Shown here: positions 1-8,562 of the stretch, one piece after another
How the letters are laid out: each line of letters starts with the position of its first letter
How positions within the stretch are numbered: the first letter of the stretch is position 1
Origin: Cellulophaga sp. BC115SP
GTDB taxonomy: Bacteria > Bacteroidota > Bacteroidia > Cytophagales > Spirosomataceae
Direction: 5' to 3'
Length of the DNA: 64,000 nucleotides
Assembly: GCF_009905545.1 (NCBI RefSeq)
Contig: NZ_JAAALB010000004.1
Location: forward strand, 62,001 to 126,000
Notes under the pieces: model-generated
What the model was told of the DNA's origin: nothing
The model's input: the letters and a program-made list of their open reading frames with translations, nothing else
The model's database searches: none
Made by a program: the position numbers and the translations under genes

Positions 1-128
1 GATTATTAGGCACAATGTTAAGATGAGCATTCCTATTACATTGTGACCAATCAAAGGCATTGAGGTGAGTGATTTATTTCATAACTAATATTTTCTAGAA
101 TCTTAAAACAAGAATATTGGTTGGTCTT

Positions 129-136
129 TATATTTG
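129..136 (+). promoter_or_regulatory. possible -7 promoter element of the MscS gene
   Basis: TATATTTG fits the Bacteroidota -7 consensus TAnnTTTG and lies 76 bases before the MscS-family start codon. No convincing TTTG -33 element is seen 19-21 bases upstream, so only the -7 half is supported. Confidence 0.3.
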
Positions 137-211
137 CTCCTGCTTTGGAAAAGCAGGAAAGTACTTATGCTAGCCAAATGACCAAAAACATCTTTATCAA
201 ACAAACTTTTT

Positions 212-1294
212 ATGAATTTCTTATCTCAATCCATACTCGAAAATACTGTAATAGACTTAATCTGGTTTACAGGAATTTGCCTTTTGGGAGTATTGATTAA
301 AAGGTATTTCTCTATTGTCTTGAGTAAAGTCCTTTATCGAGTTTTGCGCCACGACAAAGTGCCTATCTACACCTGTATCGAATTACTTCGGAAGCCGCTT
401 GAAGTGTTTTTTATTCTTAATGCTATATGGCTTGCTTCTTATCATATCAAAGTCCCTAGAGCTTGGCATTTAGCACCAGTTGAACAATTTGGTATCCTGA
501 TGTTTGTTTGGAAAACCTTTCAGCTTACGCTTATTATGTCGTTTTCGTGGATACTTATTCGTATCACAAAATTTCTGGCAATTGTTTTTCAAGAAAAAGC
601 TGCGCTTACAGAAAGTAAACTCGATGACCAGTTTGTACCATTCACCAAAGATTTAGTGATTGTTGCCTTGGTCTTAATGACGTTTTTCTCGATGCTAGGA
701 ATAGTTTTCAAAATTGACGTAATAGCACTGATTACGGGTTTGGGGATTGGGGGTTTGGCTATCGCCTTGGCTGCTCGTGAGACTTTAGAAAACTTATTTG
801 CTTCGTTTACGATTTTCTTAGACTTACCTTTTTTGGTGGGCGATACCATTTTGCTCGATAAAGTAACTGGTGATGTGGAAAAAATTGGTTTTCGTAGTAC
901 CCGCATTCGTACAGGTGATGGTAGCTTGGTAACAGTACCTAATCGCCTCATTACAGCACAAGCCTTAGAAAACCTCAGTCAAAGAAATTACCGCCGTGCT
1001 CGTTATGCCCTTCGTTTACGTTTGGACACACCTACTGAGGCAGTCAAAGCAATTGTGAATGATATTCAAACTTTGGTAGAATCACACGATAAAATATATC
1101 ATAGCGACCCTGGCAAAACTCGTTTTGACGCTATTGGCGATAACTCACTTGATATTTTAGTTTCTTACCATGTAGCTACCAACAGCATTGTTGTTTTGAA
1201 TGAGGTAAAAGAAGAAATCAATTACCAGATTTTATCTATTGTCCAAAAACATCAAGCGCAATTAGCCTATCCTACTTTCCGAATTATCAACTAA
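212..1294 (+). CDS. MscS-family mechanosensitive ion channel
   Basis: Small-conductance mechanosensitive channel-like protein of the inner membrane, expected to release solutes on hypo-osmotic shock. The 360-residue product has about four hydrophobic helices in the first 200 residues. A Gly/Ala-rich pore helix follows (GLGIGGLAIALAARETLENL, roughly residues 176-195), which is the MscS TM3 signature. Next come the beta domain (F-x-D-x-PF-x-VGD and GDVEKIG, the usual MscS core) and an alpha/beta C-terminus. It starts at ATG 212 and stands alone, with the DUF2752 gene 97 bases downstream. The family is clear. Ion preference and the role of the long N-terminal extension cannot be read from sequence. 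Confidence 0.9.
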   Translation: MNFLSQSILENTVIDLIWFTGICLLGVLIKRYFSIVLSKVLYRVLRHDKVPIYTCIELLRKPLEVFFILNAIWLASYHIKVPRAWHLAPVEQFGILMFVWKTFQLTLIMSFSWILIRITKFLAIVFQEKAALTESKLDDQFVPFTKDLVIVALVLMTFFSMLGIVFKIDVIALITGLGIGGLAIALAARETLENLFASFTIFLDLPFLVGDTILLDKVTGDVEKIGFRSTRIRTGDGSLVTVPNRLITAQALENLSQRNYRRARYALRLRLDTPTEAVKAIVNDIQTLVESHDKIYHSDPGKTRFDAIGDNSLDILVSYHVATNSIVVLNEVKEEINYQILSIVQKHQAQLAYPTFRIIN

Positions 1295-1391
1295 TTTATT
1301 TGCCATCCTTAAAAACATCCATTTACCCTGATTTCGTGTGTCTGGTGTAGAAAATGCTCGTGGATTAAAAAGAAACACACAACTTTAATCC

Positions 1392-1721
1392 ATGAACAAG
1401 CGCAAGATACCAATAGAGCTAATCATCTGGGTAAGTGGACTTTTATGGCTGGCATTCTCCCGTCCCGAAAGCACTCACTTTACAATTTGTCCCTTAGCTT
1501 TAGCAGGTTTTGAACATTGTCCAGGTTGCGGATTAGGTCATTCTATTTCTTATTTGTTGAGAGGTGAATGGCAATTATCTTGGCAAAGTCACCCTCTAGG
1601 TGCTTTTGCATTGCTAATACTACTTAAACGCATTTTTGAACTTGGTAAAACAGCATTTTGCTCAAACGTTTGCTCAAACAAAACTGAAGACTTTTATCCA
1701 TCTAAACTTTTAAGAAAATGA
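1392..1721 (+). CDS. DUF2752 family small membrane protein
   Basis: A 109-residue protein of the DUF2752 family, function unknown. The diagnostic feature is a conserved C-P-G-C-G-L-G-H motif (about residues 44-51) after CPLAL, between two hydrophobic stretches (residues about 10-22 and 69-82), consistent with a small two-helix membrane protein. The Cys-Pro-Gly-Cys motif suggests metal binding or redox chemistry, but that is inference. Its stop codon overlaps the start of the TM2-domain gene (ATGA, 1718-1721), so the two are very likely co-translated; this pairing is common in Bacteroidota. Confidence 0.85.
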   Translation: MNKRKIPIELIIWVSGLLWLAFSRPESTHFTICPLALAGFEHCPGCGLGHSISYLLRGEWQLSWQSHPLGAFALLILLKRIFELGKTAFCSNVCSNKTEDFYPSKLLRK

Positions 1722-2080
1722 ATCCCAACTTCGTAATTATGATGGCCAACTTAGAACCTGAGGAAGCTATTTTTATCCAAAATTTAGTCAGAGATTTGGA
1801 TGAAACACAACAACAACAGTTTTTGGCAATGTACCAAAACAAACGTCGTGATACAACCTTGATACTTATTACAACAATCATGGGATTCTTCGGTTTCGCT
1901 GGTATTCAACGCTTTTTGACAGATAGAATTGGTATGGGTATCCTTTACTTCTTTACAGGTGGACTTTGTATGATTGGTACAATCGTCGATTTGGTTAACC
2001 ACAAAAGCATGACAATGGAATATAACCGTCAAGTAGCAGCCGAAATATTAGCCTCGATTAAGCTTTGGCAAAATCGATAA
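1718..2080 (+). CDS. TM2 domain-containing protein
   Basis: A 120-residue membrane protein with a soluble N-terminal half (about residues 1-48) and a TM2 domain: two transmembrane helices joined by a short loop carrying the G-x-Q/H-R-F pattern (GIQRFLTDRIGMGI, residues about 61-74) and ending in GTIVDL. The role of TM2 proteins in bacteria is not established. It begins in the ATGA overlap with the DUF2752 gene. A second in-frame ATG pair at residues 8-9 could also serve as start. The spacing indicates a two-gene operon. Confidence 0.88.
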   Translation: MNPNFVIMMANLEPEEAIFIQNLVRDLDETQQQQFLAMYQNKRRDTTLILITTIMGFFGFAGIQRFLTDRIGMGILYFFTGGLCMIGTIVDLVNHKSMTMEYNRQVAAEILASIKLWQNR

Positions 2081-2267
2081 TGGCTGTCAAGTAAAAATCT
2101 ATTAGGTAGCTTATTTCTCTTTTCAACCTATAGATGACGAATCGAGGTGTTCGGCAACAAGGTATCATTTATCAAAAAGATATTGTAAATTTCATAGGAA
2201 AACATGGAATGAGTATATTATCCATATATTCGTATTTATCCCATGTAACATTTTCATTATCGTACTT

Positions 2268-3167
2268 ATGGAAAACCCAATATCTCGTCGTTCGGTATTA
2301 CAAAAAACCCTAGCGGCGACTACTGCTACCATGCTGACATCCTCCCTCAACAACCGCATCGAAGCTGCCGACAACCATATTGGTTCGGCTCTCAAAGGAC
2401 GCATCAATCACTCGGCTTGCCGTTGGTGTTATGAGTCAGTTCCTTTTGAGGATTTGTGTAAATCTGCTAAAGAAATCGGCATGAAGTCGATTGAATTGAC
2501 AGGCCCTGAAGAATGGTCTATTATGAAAAAATATGATCTTACAGCAGGTATGGGTTGGGGAAGCTGGCCAAAAGGTACAGGGTTGACAAATTTCTTTAAT
2601 GATCCCCAAAATCATGACCTGTTGGCAAACTACTATATCGACTATCTGATTCCAGAAGCAGCAAAAGCAGGTATCAAAAACTTGATTTGTTTTTCAGGAA
2701 ACCGTAATGGTATCAGCGAAACACAAGGTTTGTTGAACTGCAAAAAGGTAATTCAAAGAATTATCAAAACTGCCGAAAAACACGATGTGACACTTTCGAT
2801 GGAATTGTTGAACTCAAAAGTAAACCACAGAGATTATCAGTGTGATCATACCGAATGGGGCGTGGAACTTTGTGAAATGGTTGGTTCTGAAAAATTCAAA
2901 TTGTTGTATGACATCTACCACATGCAAATCATGGAAGGGGACGTAATTGCAACAATCAAAAAATATAATGAGTATATCTCTCACTACCACACAGGTGGTG
3001 TACCAGGGCGTCATGAAATCAACGACTCTCAAGAGTTGAACTATCCTGCTATCATGAAAGCTATTGTTGATACTGGCTACAAAGGCTTTATTGGGCAAGA
3101 ATTTATCCCAACTCGTACCGACAAAATCGCTTCATTGCGTGAAGGTATCTTGATTTGTGACATCTAG
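2268..3167 (+). CDS. Tat-exported TIM-barrel sugar isomerase/epimerase-like protein (hydroxypyruvate isomerase family)
   Basis: A 299-residue xylose-isomerase-like TIM barrel related to hydroxypyruvate isomerase. The N-terminus has a twin-arginine signal (SRRSVLQ at residues 6-12, then a hydrophobic Ala/Thr stretch), so the folded protein is probably exported to the periplasm. Acidic/His metal-site patterns are present in barrel order: SMELLNS (strand 5 region), LLYDIYHMQ, HYHTGG and GQEF near the end, with the two Glu expected for this family. It converges on the cupin and GMC genes, which suggests a role in periplasmic sugar oxidation or 3-keto-sugar metabolism. Hydroxypyruvate itself need not be the substrate. 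A repeat-borne hairpin downstream (3261-3306) probably terminates it. Confidence 0.82.
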   Translation: MENPISRRSVLQKTLAATTATMLTSSLNNRIEAADNHIGSALKGRINHSACRWCYESVPFEDLCKSAKEIGMKSIELTGPEEWSIMKKYDLTAGMGWGSWPKGTGLTNFFNDPQNHDLLANYYIDYLIPEAAKAGIKNLICFSGNRNGISETQGLLNCKKVIQRIIKTAEKHDVTLSMELLNSKVNHRDYQCDHTEWGVELCEMVGSEKFKLLYDIYHMQIMEGDVIATIKKYNEYISHYHTGGVPGRHEINDSQELNYPAIMKAIVDTGYKGFIGQEFIPTRTDKIASLREGILICDI

Positions 3168-3214
3168 ATATTGAGTGAATTAGTGGTTGAGTGATTTAGT
3201 GATTGTATTAAAAC

Positions 3215-3306
3215 ATGAGTTATCTCGAATTTCAACATTAGGCTTATTCTCCAATTATTCATCAAAAAAGGCGTTCGAAATGATTTTTTCGAACGCCTTT
3301 TTTGAT
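3215..3306. repeat. partial copy of the ATGAGTCAT MITE-like element (family 1)
   Basis: The segment begins with ATGAGTTATCTCGAATTT (3215-3232), a diverged form of the terminal repeat seen at 37.1 and 41.6 kb. It continues with sequence matching the reverse complement of the 37.3 kb copy and ends in the shared long hairpin. The other terminal repeat is not recognisable, so this looks like a truncated or rearranged copy in inverted orientation. Confidence 0.65.
3261..3306. terminator. long hairpin, likely bidirectional terminator (core of family 1 element)
   Basis: A perfect 20-bp stem (3261-3280 with 3287-3306) with a 6-base loop; the arms start with A-rich and end with T-rich runs in both directions. 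It lies between the convergent TIM-barrel (+) and cupin (-) genes and can terminate both transcripts. Confidence 0.75.
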
Positions 3307-3399
3307 ACTATCTTTCTGAACCATGTTTGTATTGAAAACTCCTATCTAAGGTTATGTACTCACACTTCCGAAATCGACAATCACAAACCCAAAATCGAA

Positions 3400-3759
3400 T
3401 TATTCTTCTCTGTTTACGGTATCAATTGAAAAGGCAGGAAGGCATACACTCCAGTATTCACAAGCCTCGTCGAAAGGATTACTATATCTGACTCTACTTC
3501 CCTTTGTGATCAAGATACTTTGCCCTGCCGAAATCTCGATTACTTCGCCATCAACTTCGATCAGTTTTTTACCTTTACTGACTAAAGTCCACTCGTCAAA
3601 AGCGGGATTTTGGTGTGGCTCACTCCAACCAGAAGGAGCAATCATACGAGCAATACTAATATTTTCTTGTTGTGTGGCTACTCTTCCGAAATGTTCTTCG
3701 ATAAGTTTTCCGTCTGTAGTAGGTACGACGAAAGGTTTGGTTTGATGAATGTAACTCAT
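3400..3759 (-). CDS. small cupin-domain protein
   Basis: A single-domain cupin of about 119 residues when started at ATG 3759. The longer reading from 3792 adds a hydrophobic stub not typical of the family. The cupin core is visible: W-S-E-P-H-Q-N-P-A-F-D-E-W at the metal-binding first motif, followed by a beta-rich KKLIEVDGEVIEISAGQS segment and a second motif around VRYSNPFDEACEYWSVC. The substrate is unknown. It is downstream of, and on the same strand as, the GMC gene but separated from it by a strong terminator (3838-3863), so it is probably a separate unit. Its place beside sugar-oxidising genes hints at a sugar-related role. Confidence 0.75.
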   Translation of the reverse strand: MSYIHQTKPFVVPTTDGKLIEEHFGRVATQQENISIARMIAPSGWSEPHQNPAFDEWTLVSKGKKLIEVDGEVIEISAGQSILITKGSRVRYSNPFDEACEYWSVCLPAFSIDTVNREE

Positions 3760-3837
3760 TTTGTTATTTTTTAGTAATAAAATTAATGCCATAAACCTTG
3801 GATATATGCTTCAAAGTTTTGGCAATCTTGTTAAAAC

Positions 3838-3863
3838 AAAAACGCCTCTTTCGAGGCGTTTTT
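3838..3863 (-). terminator. rho-independent terminator of the first GMC gene
   Basis: AAAAACGCCTC (3838-3848) pairs perfectly with GAGGCGTTTTT (3853-3863) around a 4-base loop. On the minus strand the stem is followed by a T-rich run, 30 bases after the GMC stop codon. Confidence 0.85.
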
Positions 3864-3892
3864 GCAAGAGTATGAATAGAAACTTGTAAGTC

Positions 3893-5608
3893 TTACAAGT
3901 TTTTCTTTTTCAATTCACTTACAGCGAAATCTGCTGCACGAGCTGTCAATGCCATATAAGTTAATGATGGGTTTACGCAAGAAGCCGAAACCATTGCAGC
4001 ACCATCTGTAACAAATACGTTTTTCACAGCGTGAACTTGATTGTGTTTGTTCAAGATCGACGTTTTAGGATCACGACCCATACGAGCAGTACCCATTTCG
4101 TGAATACCCAAACCAATGTGAGTTGATTGGCTATTGTAAGTACTGATATTTTTGAAACCAGCTGCTTCCAACATTTCAGCAGCGTCGTTCATCATATCTT
4201 CACGCATTTTTAATTCGTTTTGTCCAAATTCAGATTCGAAAGAAAGCACTGGTAAGCCCCACTTATCTTTTTGGTCGCTCAAAGTAAAGCGGTTGCTTTC
4301 GTTTGGAAGGATTTCACCGAAACCACCAAATCCAATTGACCATGAACCTGGGTGAGTTAAATCTTCTTTGAATGAAGCACCGAAACCATCCATACCAACA
4401 CCACGACCCCAACCTGCACGGCTAGCACCACCTTGGTAGCCAAATCCACGAAGATAATCACGCTTGTCTTTACCCCAGTTACGGAAACGTGGAATATACA
4501 ACCCGTTTGGACGGTTACCGAAGAAGTAATCTTCATTGAAACCTTCTACCGATGCACTAGCACCAACTCCCAAGTGGTGATCCATGATGTTACGACCTAA
4601 TTGATCGCTTTCATTACCCATACCAGTAGGGAAACGGTTTGATTTTGAGTTCATCAAAATTGAAGCAGAAGGAATAGCTCCAGCATTCAAGAAGATGATT
4701 TTTGCATAGTATTCAGTAACAGCCATTGTATTTTGGTCAATTACACGAACACCTTTTGCTTTTTGTGTTTTATCGTCAAAAATTACTTCAGATACAATGG
4801 CATTATGAACCATTACCAAGCGTTTTGTACGAGCTGCTGCTGGCAAAGTAGCCGATAATGAGCTAAAGTAACCACCATAAGGACAACCACGCATACACTT
4901 GTTACGGTATTGACAAGAACCACGACCAACAGCAGTGTGTTGTGGACCTGGCTTAGTCAAGTGAGCTACACGACCAACTGTTACAGGACGTCCCAATTTG
5001 CTTTTTACTGCATTTGTGAAGTGAGTTTCAGGAGCCGTCATTTGCATAGCTGGCAAGAAGTGGCTATCTGGTAATACATCCAAACCTTCTGCTTGACCAG
5101 AAATACCTGCAAACTTCTCTACATACGTGTACCACGGAGCTAGGTCTTCATAACGAATTGGCCAGTCAACCCCAACGCCTTCTTTTAAGTTAGCTTCAAA
5201 ATCTGCTTTGTTCCAACGGTAAGACTGACGTCCCCACAACAAAGATTTACCACCTGTGTGATAGGCACGAATCCAGTCGAAACCACCTTTTTTCTCGATA
5301 TAAGGATTTTGCTTATCGTTTTCGAACAAATAACGGTGCTCTTCGTTGGCTGTATAACCAGTACGCATACCAGCCCAGTACTCTTCAGCAGCCATGTTTG
5401 TAGGACGACCACGGTGTGCAAAATCCCAAGGATCTTTCATTGCCGTTTCGTAACCTTCAATATGTTTGATTTCACGACCACGCTCAAGTACTGCTACTCT
5501 CAAACCTTTTTCTGTTAACTCTTTGGCAGCCCAACCGCCCGAAATACCAGAACCAACAACGATTGCGTCGAAGGTTTGGTTTTTTACTGCATCTATATTA
5601 AGATTCAT
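3893..5608 (-). CDS. GMC-family FAD oxidoreductase, probable periplasmic sugar/glucoside dehydrogenase large subunit (copy 1)
   Basis: A 571-residue GMC flavoprotein. The N-terminal FAD-binding motif is DAIVVGSGISGGWAAKELTE (residues 14-33). The C-terminal active-site pair is visible as His503 (GIHEMGTARMG) and Asn546 (CVNPSL). A Cys-rich motif, C232-x5-C238-x3-C242, has the spacing of the iron-sulfur ligands in FAD-dependent glucose dehydrogenase alpha subunits, so a [3Fe-4S] centre is likely (inference). There is no signal peptide of its own. The preceding gene encodes a Tat-signal subunit-3-like protein, and export by hitch-hiking is expected. LacA-type glucoside 3-dehydrogenases have this arrangement. 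Substrate is not determined; no cytochrome c subunit is adjacent. Confidence 0.87.
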   Translation of the reverse strand: MNLNIDAVKNQTFDAIVVGSGISGGWAAKELTEKGLRVAVLERGREIKHIEGYETAMKDPWDFAHRGRPTNMAAEEYWAGMRTGYTANEEHRYLFENDKQNPYIEKKGGFDWIRAYHTGGKSLLWGRQSYRWNKADFEANLKEGVGVDWPIRYEDLAPWYTYVEKFAGISGQAEGLDVLPDSHFLPAMQMTAPETHFTNAVKSKLGRPVTVGRVAHLTKPGPQHTAVGRGSCQYRNKCMRGCPYGGYFSSLSATLPAAARTKRLVMVHNAIVSEVIFDDKTQKAKGVRVIDQNTMAVTEYYAKIIFLNAGAIPSASILMNSKSNRFPTGMGNESDQLGRNIMDHHLGVGASASVEGFNEDYFFGNRPNGLYIPRFRNWGKDKRDYLRGFGYQGGASRAGWGRGVGMDGFGASFKEDLTHPGSWSIGFGGFGEILPNESNRFTLSDQKDKWGLPVLSFESEFGQNELKMREDMMNDAAEMLEAAGFKNISTYNSQSTHIGLGIHEMGTARMGRDPKTSILNKHNQVHAVKNVFVTDGAAMVSASCVNPSLTYMALTARAADFAVSELKKKNL

Positions 5609-5647
5609 TTTATATCTTCTATAAGTATTGAAAGAAATTAAATAAGT

Positions 5648-5765
5648 GGGTAAAATGAAATCTATTTTACCCGCATTAGGCTGTATGCTTTAAGCTGTAA
5701 ACGTAAATATTACTCCATTTTTTTAATACTTACGACTTCTTTCCTAAAGCCTAATAATGCCATCT
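5648..5765. repeat. intergenic repeat, family 3 (GGGTAAAAT hairpin plus TAGGC words)
   Basis: GGGTAAAAT (5648-5656) pairs with ATTTTACCC (5664-5672), followed directly by GCATTAGGCTGTATGC and later CCTAAAGCCTAATAATGCC. The same two modules occur in reverse orientation at 56.76-56.87 kb. It fills most of the 167-base gap between the GMC gene and its upstream partner, and the hairpin may act as a terminator or RNA stabiliser. Confidence 0.55.
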
Positions 5766-5775
5766 TGCGTTGTTC

Positions 5776-6381
5776 TTAGTAAGCAAAAGCTTTTTGTCCT
5801 GGCTTCAACTTGGTATTTTCAAATTTGCCTGGGATTGGCTCATATACGAATGAAGCTTTCAAACCTTGCTCAGAAGTATAATAACCTGTTAAAGTAAGCT
5901 CTTTCATCAAACGCCAGAAAGGAACACCCATAGCGGCATCCATACTTTCTTTGTCAACGTTATCTCCAACTTTTACTTGCTTCACATTGTATTGTTTCAT
6001 CAACTCTTTGGTATCTGATTCAAGTTGCTTCAATGTTGCAATTTGTTGGTCTTTTGATTGAGCTAAGAAGTTTTTCTTTTCTAAATCAGATACACCCGCC
6101 AAGAAGCTTTTGTGCTCTGGTGCTTTGTAACAATCATTCAACATCATTTCAATGAATGCTGGTACTCCTGCATCTTTTGCACCAGGAGTGGTAGTTCTTG
6201 GAATGATATGCTCGGCTACTTCTGCTACTATCTTACGCTGAGTATCATTGAGGCTAAACGACTCAAGCGCTATAGAAGTGTTTTTTGCTTCACCTGCTCT
6301 GCTCATTGCCAAAAGGGTTGGTGCCGAAAGCGTCCCTCCAATTAATAAGGCAACTTTTGAGAGTGCGTCTCTTCTGTTCAT
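5776..6381 (-). CDS. gluconate 2-dehydrogenase subunit 3 family protein, Tat signal (copy 1)
   Basis: A 201-residue small subunit related to gluconate 2-dehydrogenase subunit 3 / LacC. It starts MNRRDALSKVALLIGG, a twin-arginine signal followed by a hydrophobic stretch, and the mature part contains the family hallmarks: IIPRTTTPGAKDAGVPAF (about residues 59-76), VPFWRLMKELTLTGYYTSE and a Pro/Gly-rich C-terminus ending GQKAFAY. In known dehydrogenases this subunit is required for maturation and export of the GMC flavoprotein, which is the next gene downstream (167 bases). A paralogue with the same partner lies at 8563-9093. Confidence 0.87.
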   Translation of the reverse strand: MNRRDALSKVALLIGGTLSAPTLLAMSRAGEAKNTSIALESFSLNDTQRKIVAEVAEHIIPRTTTPGAKDAGVPAFIEMMLNDCYKAPEHKSFLAGVSDLEKKNFLAQSKDQQIATLKQLESDTKELMKQYNVKQVKVGDNVDKESMDAAMGVPFWRLMKELTLTGYYTSEQGLKASFVYEPIPGKFENTKLKPGQKAFAY

Positions 6382-6797
6382 TTTAGATCGGGATTTTGAT
6401 ATAGTATTTATAAATTAGTTTTTGTTCTTCCAACATACCAATGAATTATATTGTTTTAAAACTCATTGTATCTCTTTGAGAAAATAAAGATATTATATTT
6501 CCCATTCAACGCCAAAGACAAAACTTTATTTGAAAAGTTTTATTTTTTGCGAGTTTAAAGATAACCAATATTCGGCAATACTTTGCAAGGAATTGCCATG
6601 GAAATATCATATTTCATCCCCTATGATGAGGTAAAATAGGGGTGTTTTATCTTTAAGAAAAGACTTTTTACAGTACAAAAAGGTATAATATAAAAAAAAG
6701 GCCAAATAAAAATCCCCAAGGCTTGTTACAGCATTGGGGATTTTATACAAAATATGGCTATTGAATATCAATAATCGACCATTTTTACCTGCTTATT
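6382..6797. other. 416-base intergenic region between the two dehydrogenase pairs
   Basis: AT-rich DNA upstream of the copy 1 subunit-3 gene. It holds the terminator of the copy 2 GMC gene (6709-6744) and presumably a promoter for copy 1, but no TAnnTTTG box was clear on the minus strand. No ORF or RNA gene was recognised. Confidence 0.6.
6709..6744 (-). terminator. terminator of the second GMC gene
   Basis: AAAATCCCCAA (6709-6719) and TTGGGGATTTT (6734-6744) form an 11-bp perfect stem 54 bases after the GMC stop codon on the minus strand, with a T-rich tail. It separates the two dehydrogenase pairs into distinct transcripts. Confidence 0.85.
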
Positions 6798-8519
6798 TTA
6801 CAAATTTTGCTTCTTCAATTCGTTTACAGCAAAATTAGCCGCACGAGCTGTCAAAGCCATATAAGTCAACGATGGGTTTACACATGACGCTGAAGTCATA
6901 CAAGCACCGTCTGTTACAAATACGTTCTTGATTGCATGCAATTGGTTGTTGCCATTAACTACCGAAGTTTTAGGATCACGTCCCATACGAGCTGTTCCCA
7001 TTTCGTGGATAGCCATACCTAAATATGAACCTCTATCATACGTTTTTACGTTTTTGACCCCAGCAGTTTCTAGCATTTCTTTGGCATCGTTCATCATATC
7101 GATACGCATCTTCTTCTCATTTTCTTTCAACTCTGCATCGAATACTACCACAGGAATGCCCCACTTATCTTTCGTGTTTTTGTCAAGATACATACGGTTT
7201 TCGTGATATGGAAGCGTTTCCCCAAAACCACTCAAGCCCATTGACCATGGTCCAATACCACTTGCTTGTTCTTTGAAATCTGTACCGAAGCTCAATTCTG
7301 ATACATTACTTGCCCATGCTCCACGACCACGACCGCCACCGCCTTGATAGCCAAAGCCACGTAAATAATCACGCTTGTCGCTACCAATATTGCGATAGCG
7401 AGGCACATAGATACCATTGGCACGACGACCGTAGTAATATGTGTCTTCGTCGCCTTCCCATGTACCCGATGCACCTACACGGAAGTGGTGATCCATCAAA
7501 TTATGCCCTAATTCTCCTGAATCGTTGCCCAAACCATTCTGAAAACGGTTAGATGTTGAATTCAACATCAAAGCAGTAGTGCCCAAAGCCGATGCGCACA
7601 AGAATACAACTTTGGCGAAGTATTCAGTTGTTTGCATAGTTACAGAGTCAATAACTCTTACGCCTGTAGCTTTCTTTTTATTTTCGTCATACAAAACCTC
7701 ACTTACAATAGAATCAGGGCGAAGTGTCAAACGACCTGTTTTCATACAAGCTGGTAGCGTAGATGATTGTGTACTAAAATAAGCTCCATAAGGACAGCCC
7801 AATGAACATTTGTTGCGATACTGACAACCCGTACGCCCAACACCCAACTGAGCCTGAGCAGCCTTAGATAAGTTGGCCACACGCCCGATGGTCATCACAC
7901 GTCCTGGGTAGTTTTTTTCAATACGTTTTCTTACCTCTTTCTCCACACAATACATATCCATTGGCGGTAAGAACTCGCTATCTGGCAATTGAGGCAAACC
8001 AAGTTTTTCGCCTGAGATGCCTACAAATTTTTCTACATAAGAATACCATGGTGCTACATCTTTGTAGCGAATAGGCCAGTCTACAGCAATACCATCTTTG
8101 AGGTTTGCCTCAAAGTCGAGGTCACTCAAACGATATGATTGGCGTCCCCACATGATAGATTTACCCCCTACGATATTAGGACGATACCAGTCAAAACGTT
8201 TTTCTTCTTTATACAATGAATCCGCATCGTTGAACCAGTATTTTTCGGTCATTTCGTTGTACGGATAATCACGCATCAATTTTGGGTGAGTTTCTTTTTG
8301 CTCTACCGTTAGGCGACCATTGTATTTGGATTCCCAAGGGTCTTTCATGGCATTTTCGTAACCCGTAACGTGCTCTAAGTTTTTACCTTTTTCGAGCATC
8401 AATACGCGCAAGCCTTTTTCAGTAAGTTCTTTGGCAGCCCAGCCACCTGTAATACCCGAACCCACTACAATAGCATCGTAGGTATTGCCTTTTACAGCAT
8501 CTATATTTAAGTAAGACAT
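6798..8519 (-). CDS. GMC-family FAD oxidoreductase, probable periplasmic sugar/glucoside dehydrogenase large subunit (copy 2)
   Basis: A 573-residue paralogue of the 3893-5608 product. It keeps the FAD motif (DAIVVGSGITGGWAAKELTE, residues 15-34), the Cys motif at C232, C238 and C242 with identical spacing, the HEMGTARMG active-site His and the CVNPSLTYMALTARAA C-terminus. The main difference is in the segment after residue 65 and around residues 385-415, near the substrate pocket side, so the two enzymes may differ in substrate. The gene lies 43 bases after its Tat-signal subunit-3 partner. Local duplication of a two-gene unit is the simplest origin. Confidence 0.87.
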   Translation of the reverse strand: MSYLNIDAVKGNTYDAIVVGSGITGGWAAKELTEKGLRVLMLEKGKNLEHVTGYENAMKDPWESKYNGRLTVEQKETHPKLMRDYPYNEMTEKYWFNDADSLYKEEKRFDWYRPNIVGGKSIMWGRQSYRLSDLDFEANLKDGIAVDWPIRYKDVAPWYSYVEKFVGISGEKLGLPQLPDSEFLPPMDMYCVEKEVRKRIEKNYPGRVMTIGRVANLSKAAQAQLGVGRTGCQYRNKCSLGCPYGAYFSTQSSTLPACMKTGRLTLRPDSIVSEVLYDENKKKATGVRVIDSVTMQTTEYFAKVVFLCASALGTTALMLNSTSNRFQNGLGNDSGELGHNLMDHHFRVGASGTWEGDEDTYYYGRRANGIYVPRYRNIGSDKRDYLRGFGYQGGGGRGRGAWASNVSELSFGTDFKEQASGIGPWSMGLSGFGETLPYHENRMYLDKNTKDKWGIPVVVFDAELKENEKKMRIDMMNDAKEMLETAGVKNVKTYDRGSYLGMAIHEMGTARMGRDPKTSVVNGNNQLHAIKNVFVTDGACMTSASCVNPSLTYMALTARAANFAVNELKKQNL

Positions 8520-8562
8520 TGTTCTGATTAAGTTAAAATAGGGAATGATAAACCGTAATTTT

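Noticed and set aside
11-45. Inverted repeat CACAATGT...ACATTGTG near the left edge
   Set aside because: Only 8 bp with a 19-base loop and no visible context, since the upstream gene lies outside the window.
3187-3429. 80-codon plus-strand ORF between the TIM-barrel and cupin genes
   Set aside because: It runs through the family 1 repeat and its terminator hairpin, and has no recognisable protein features.
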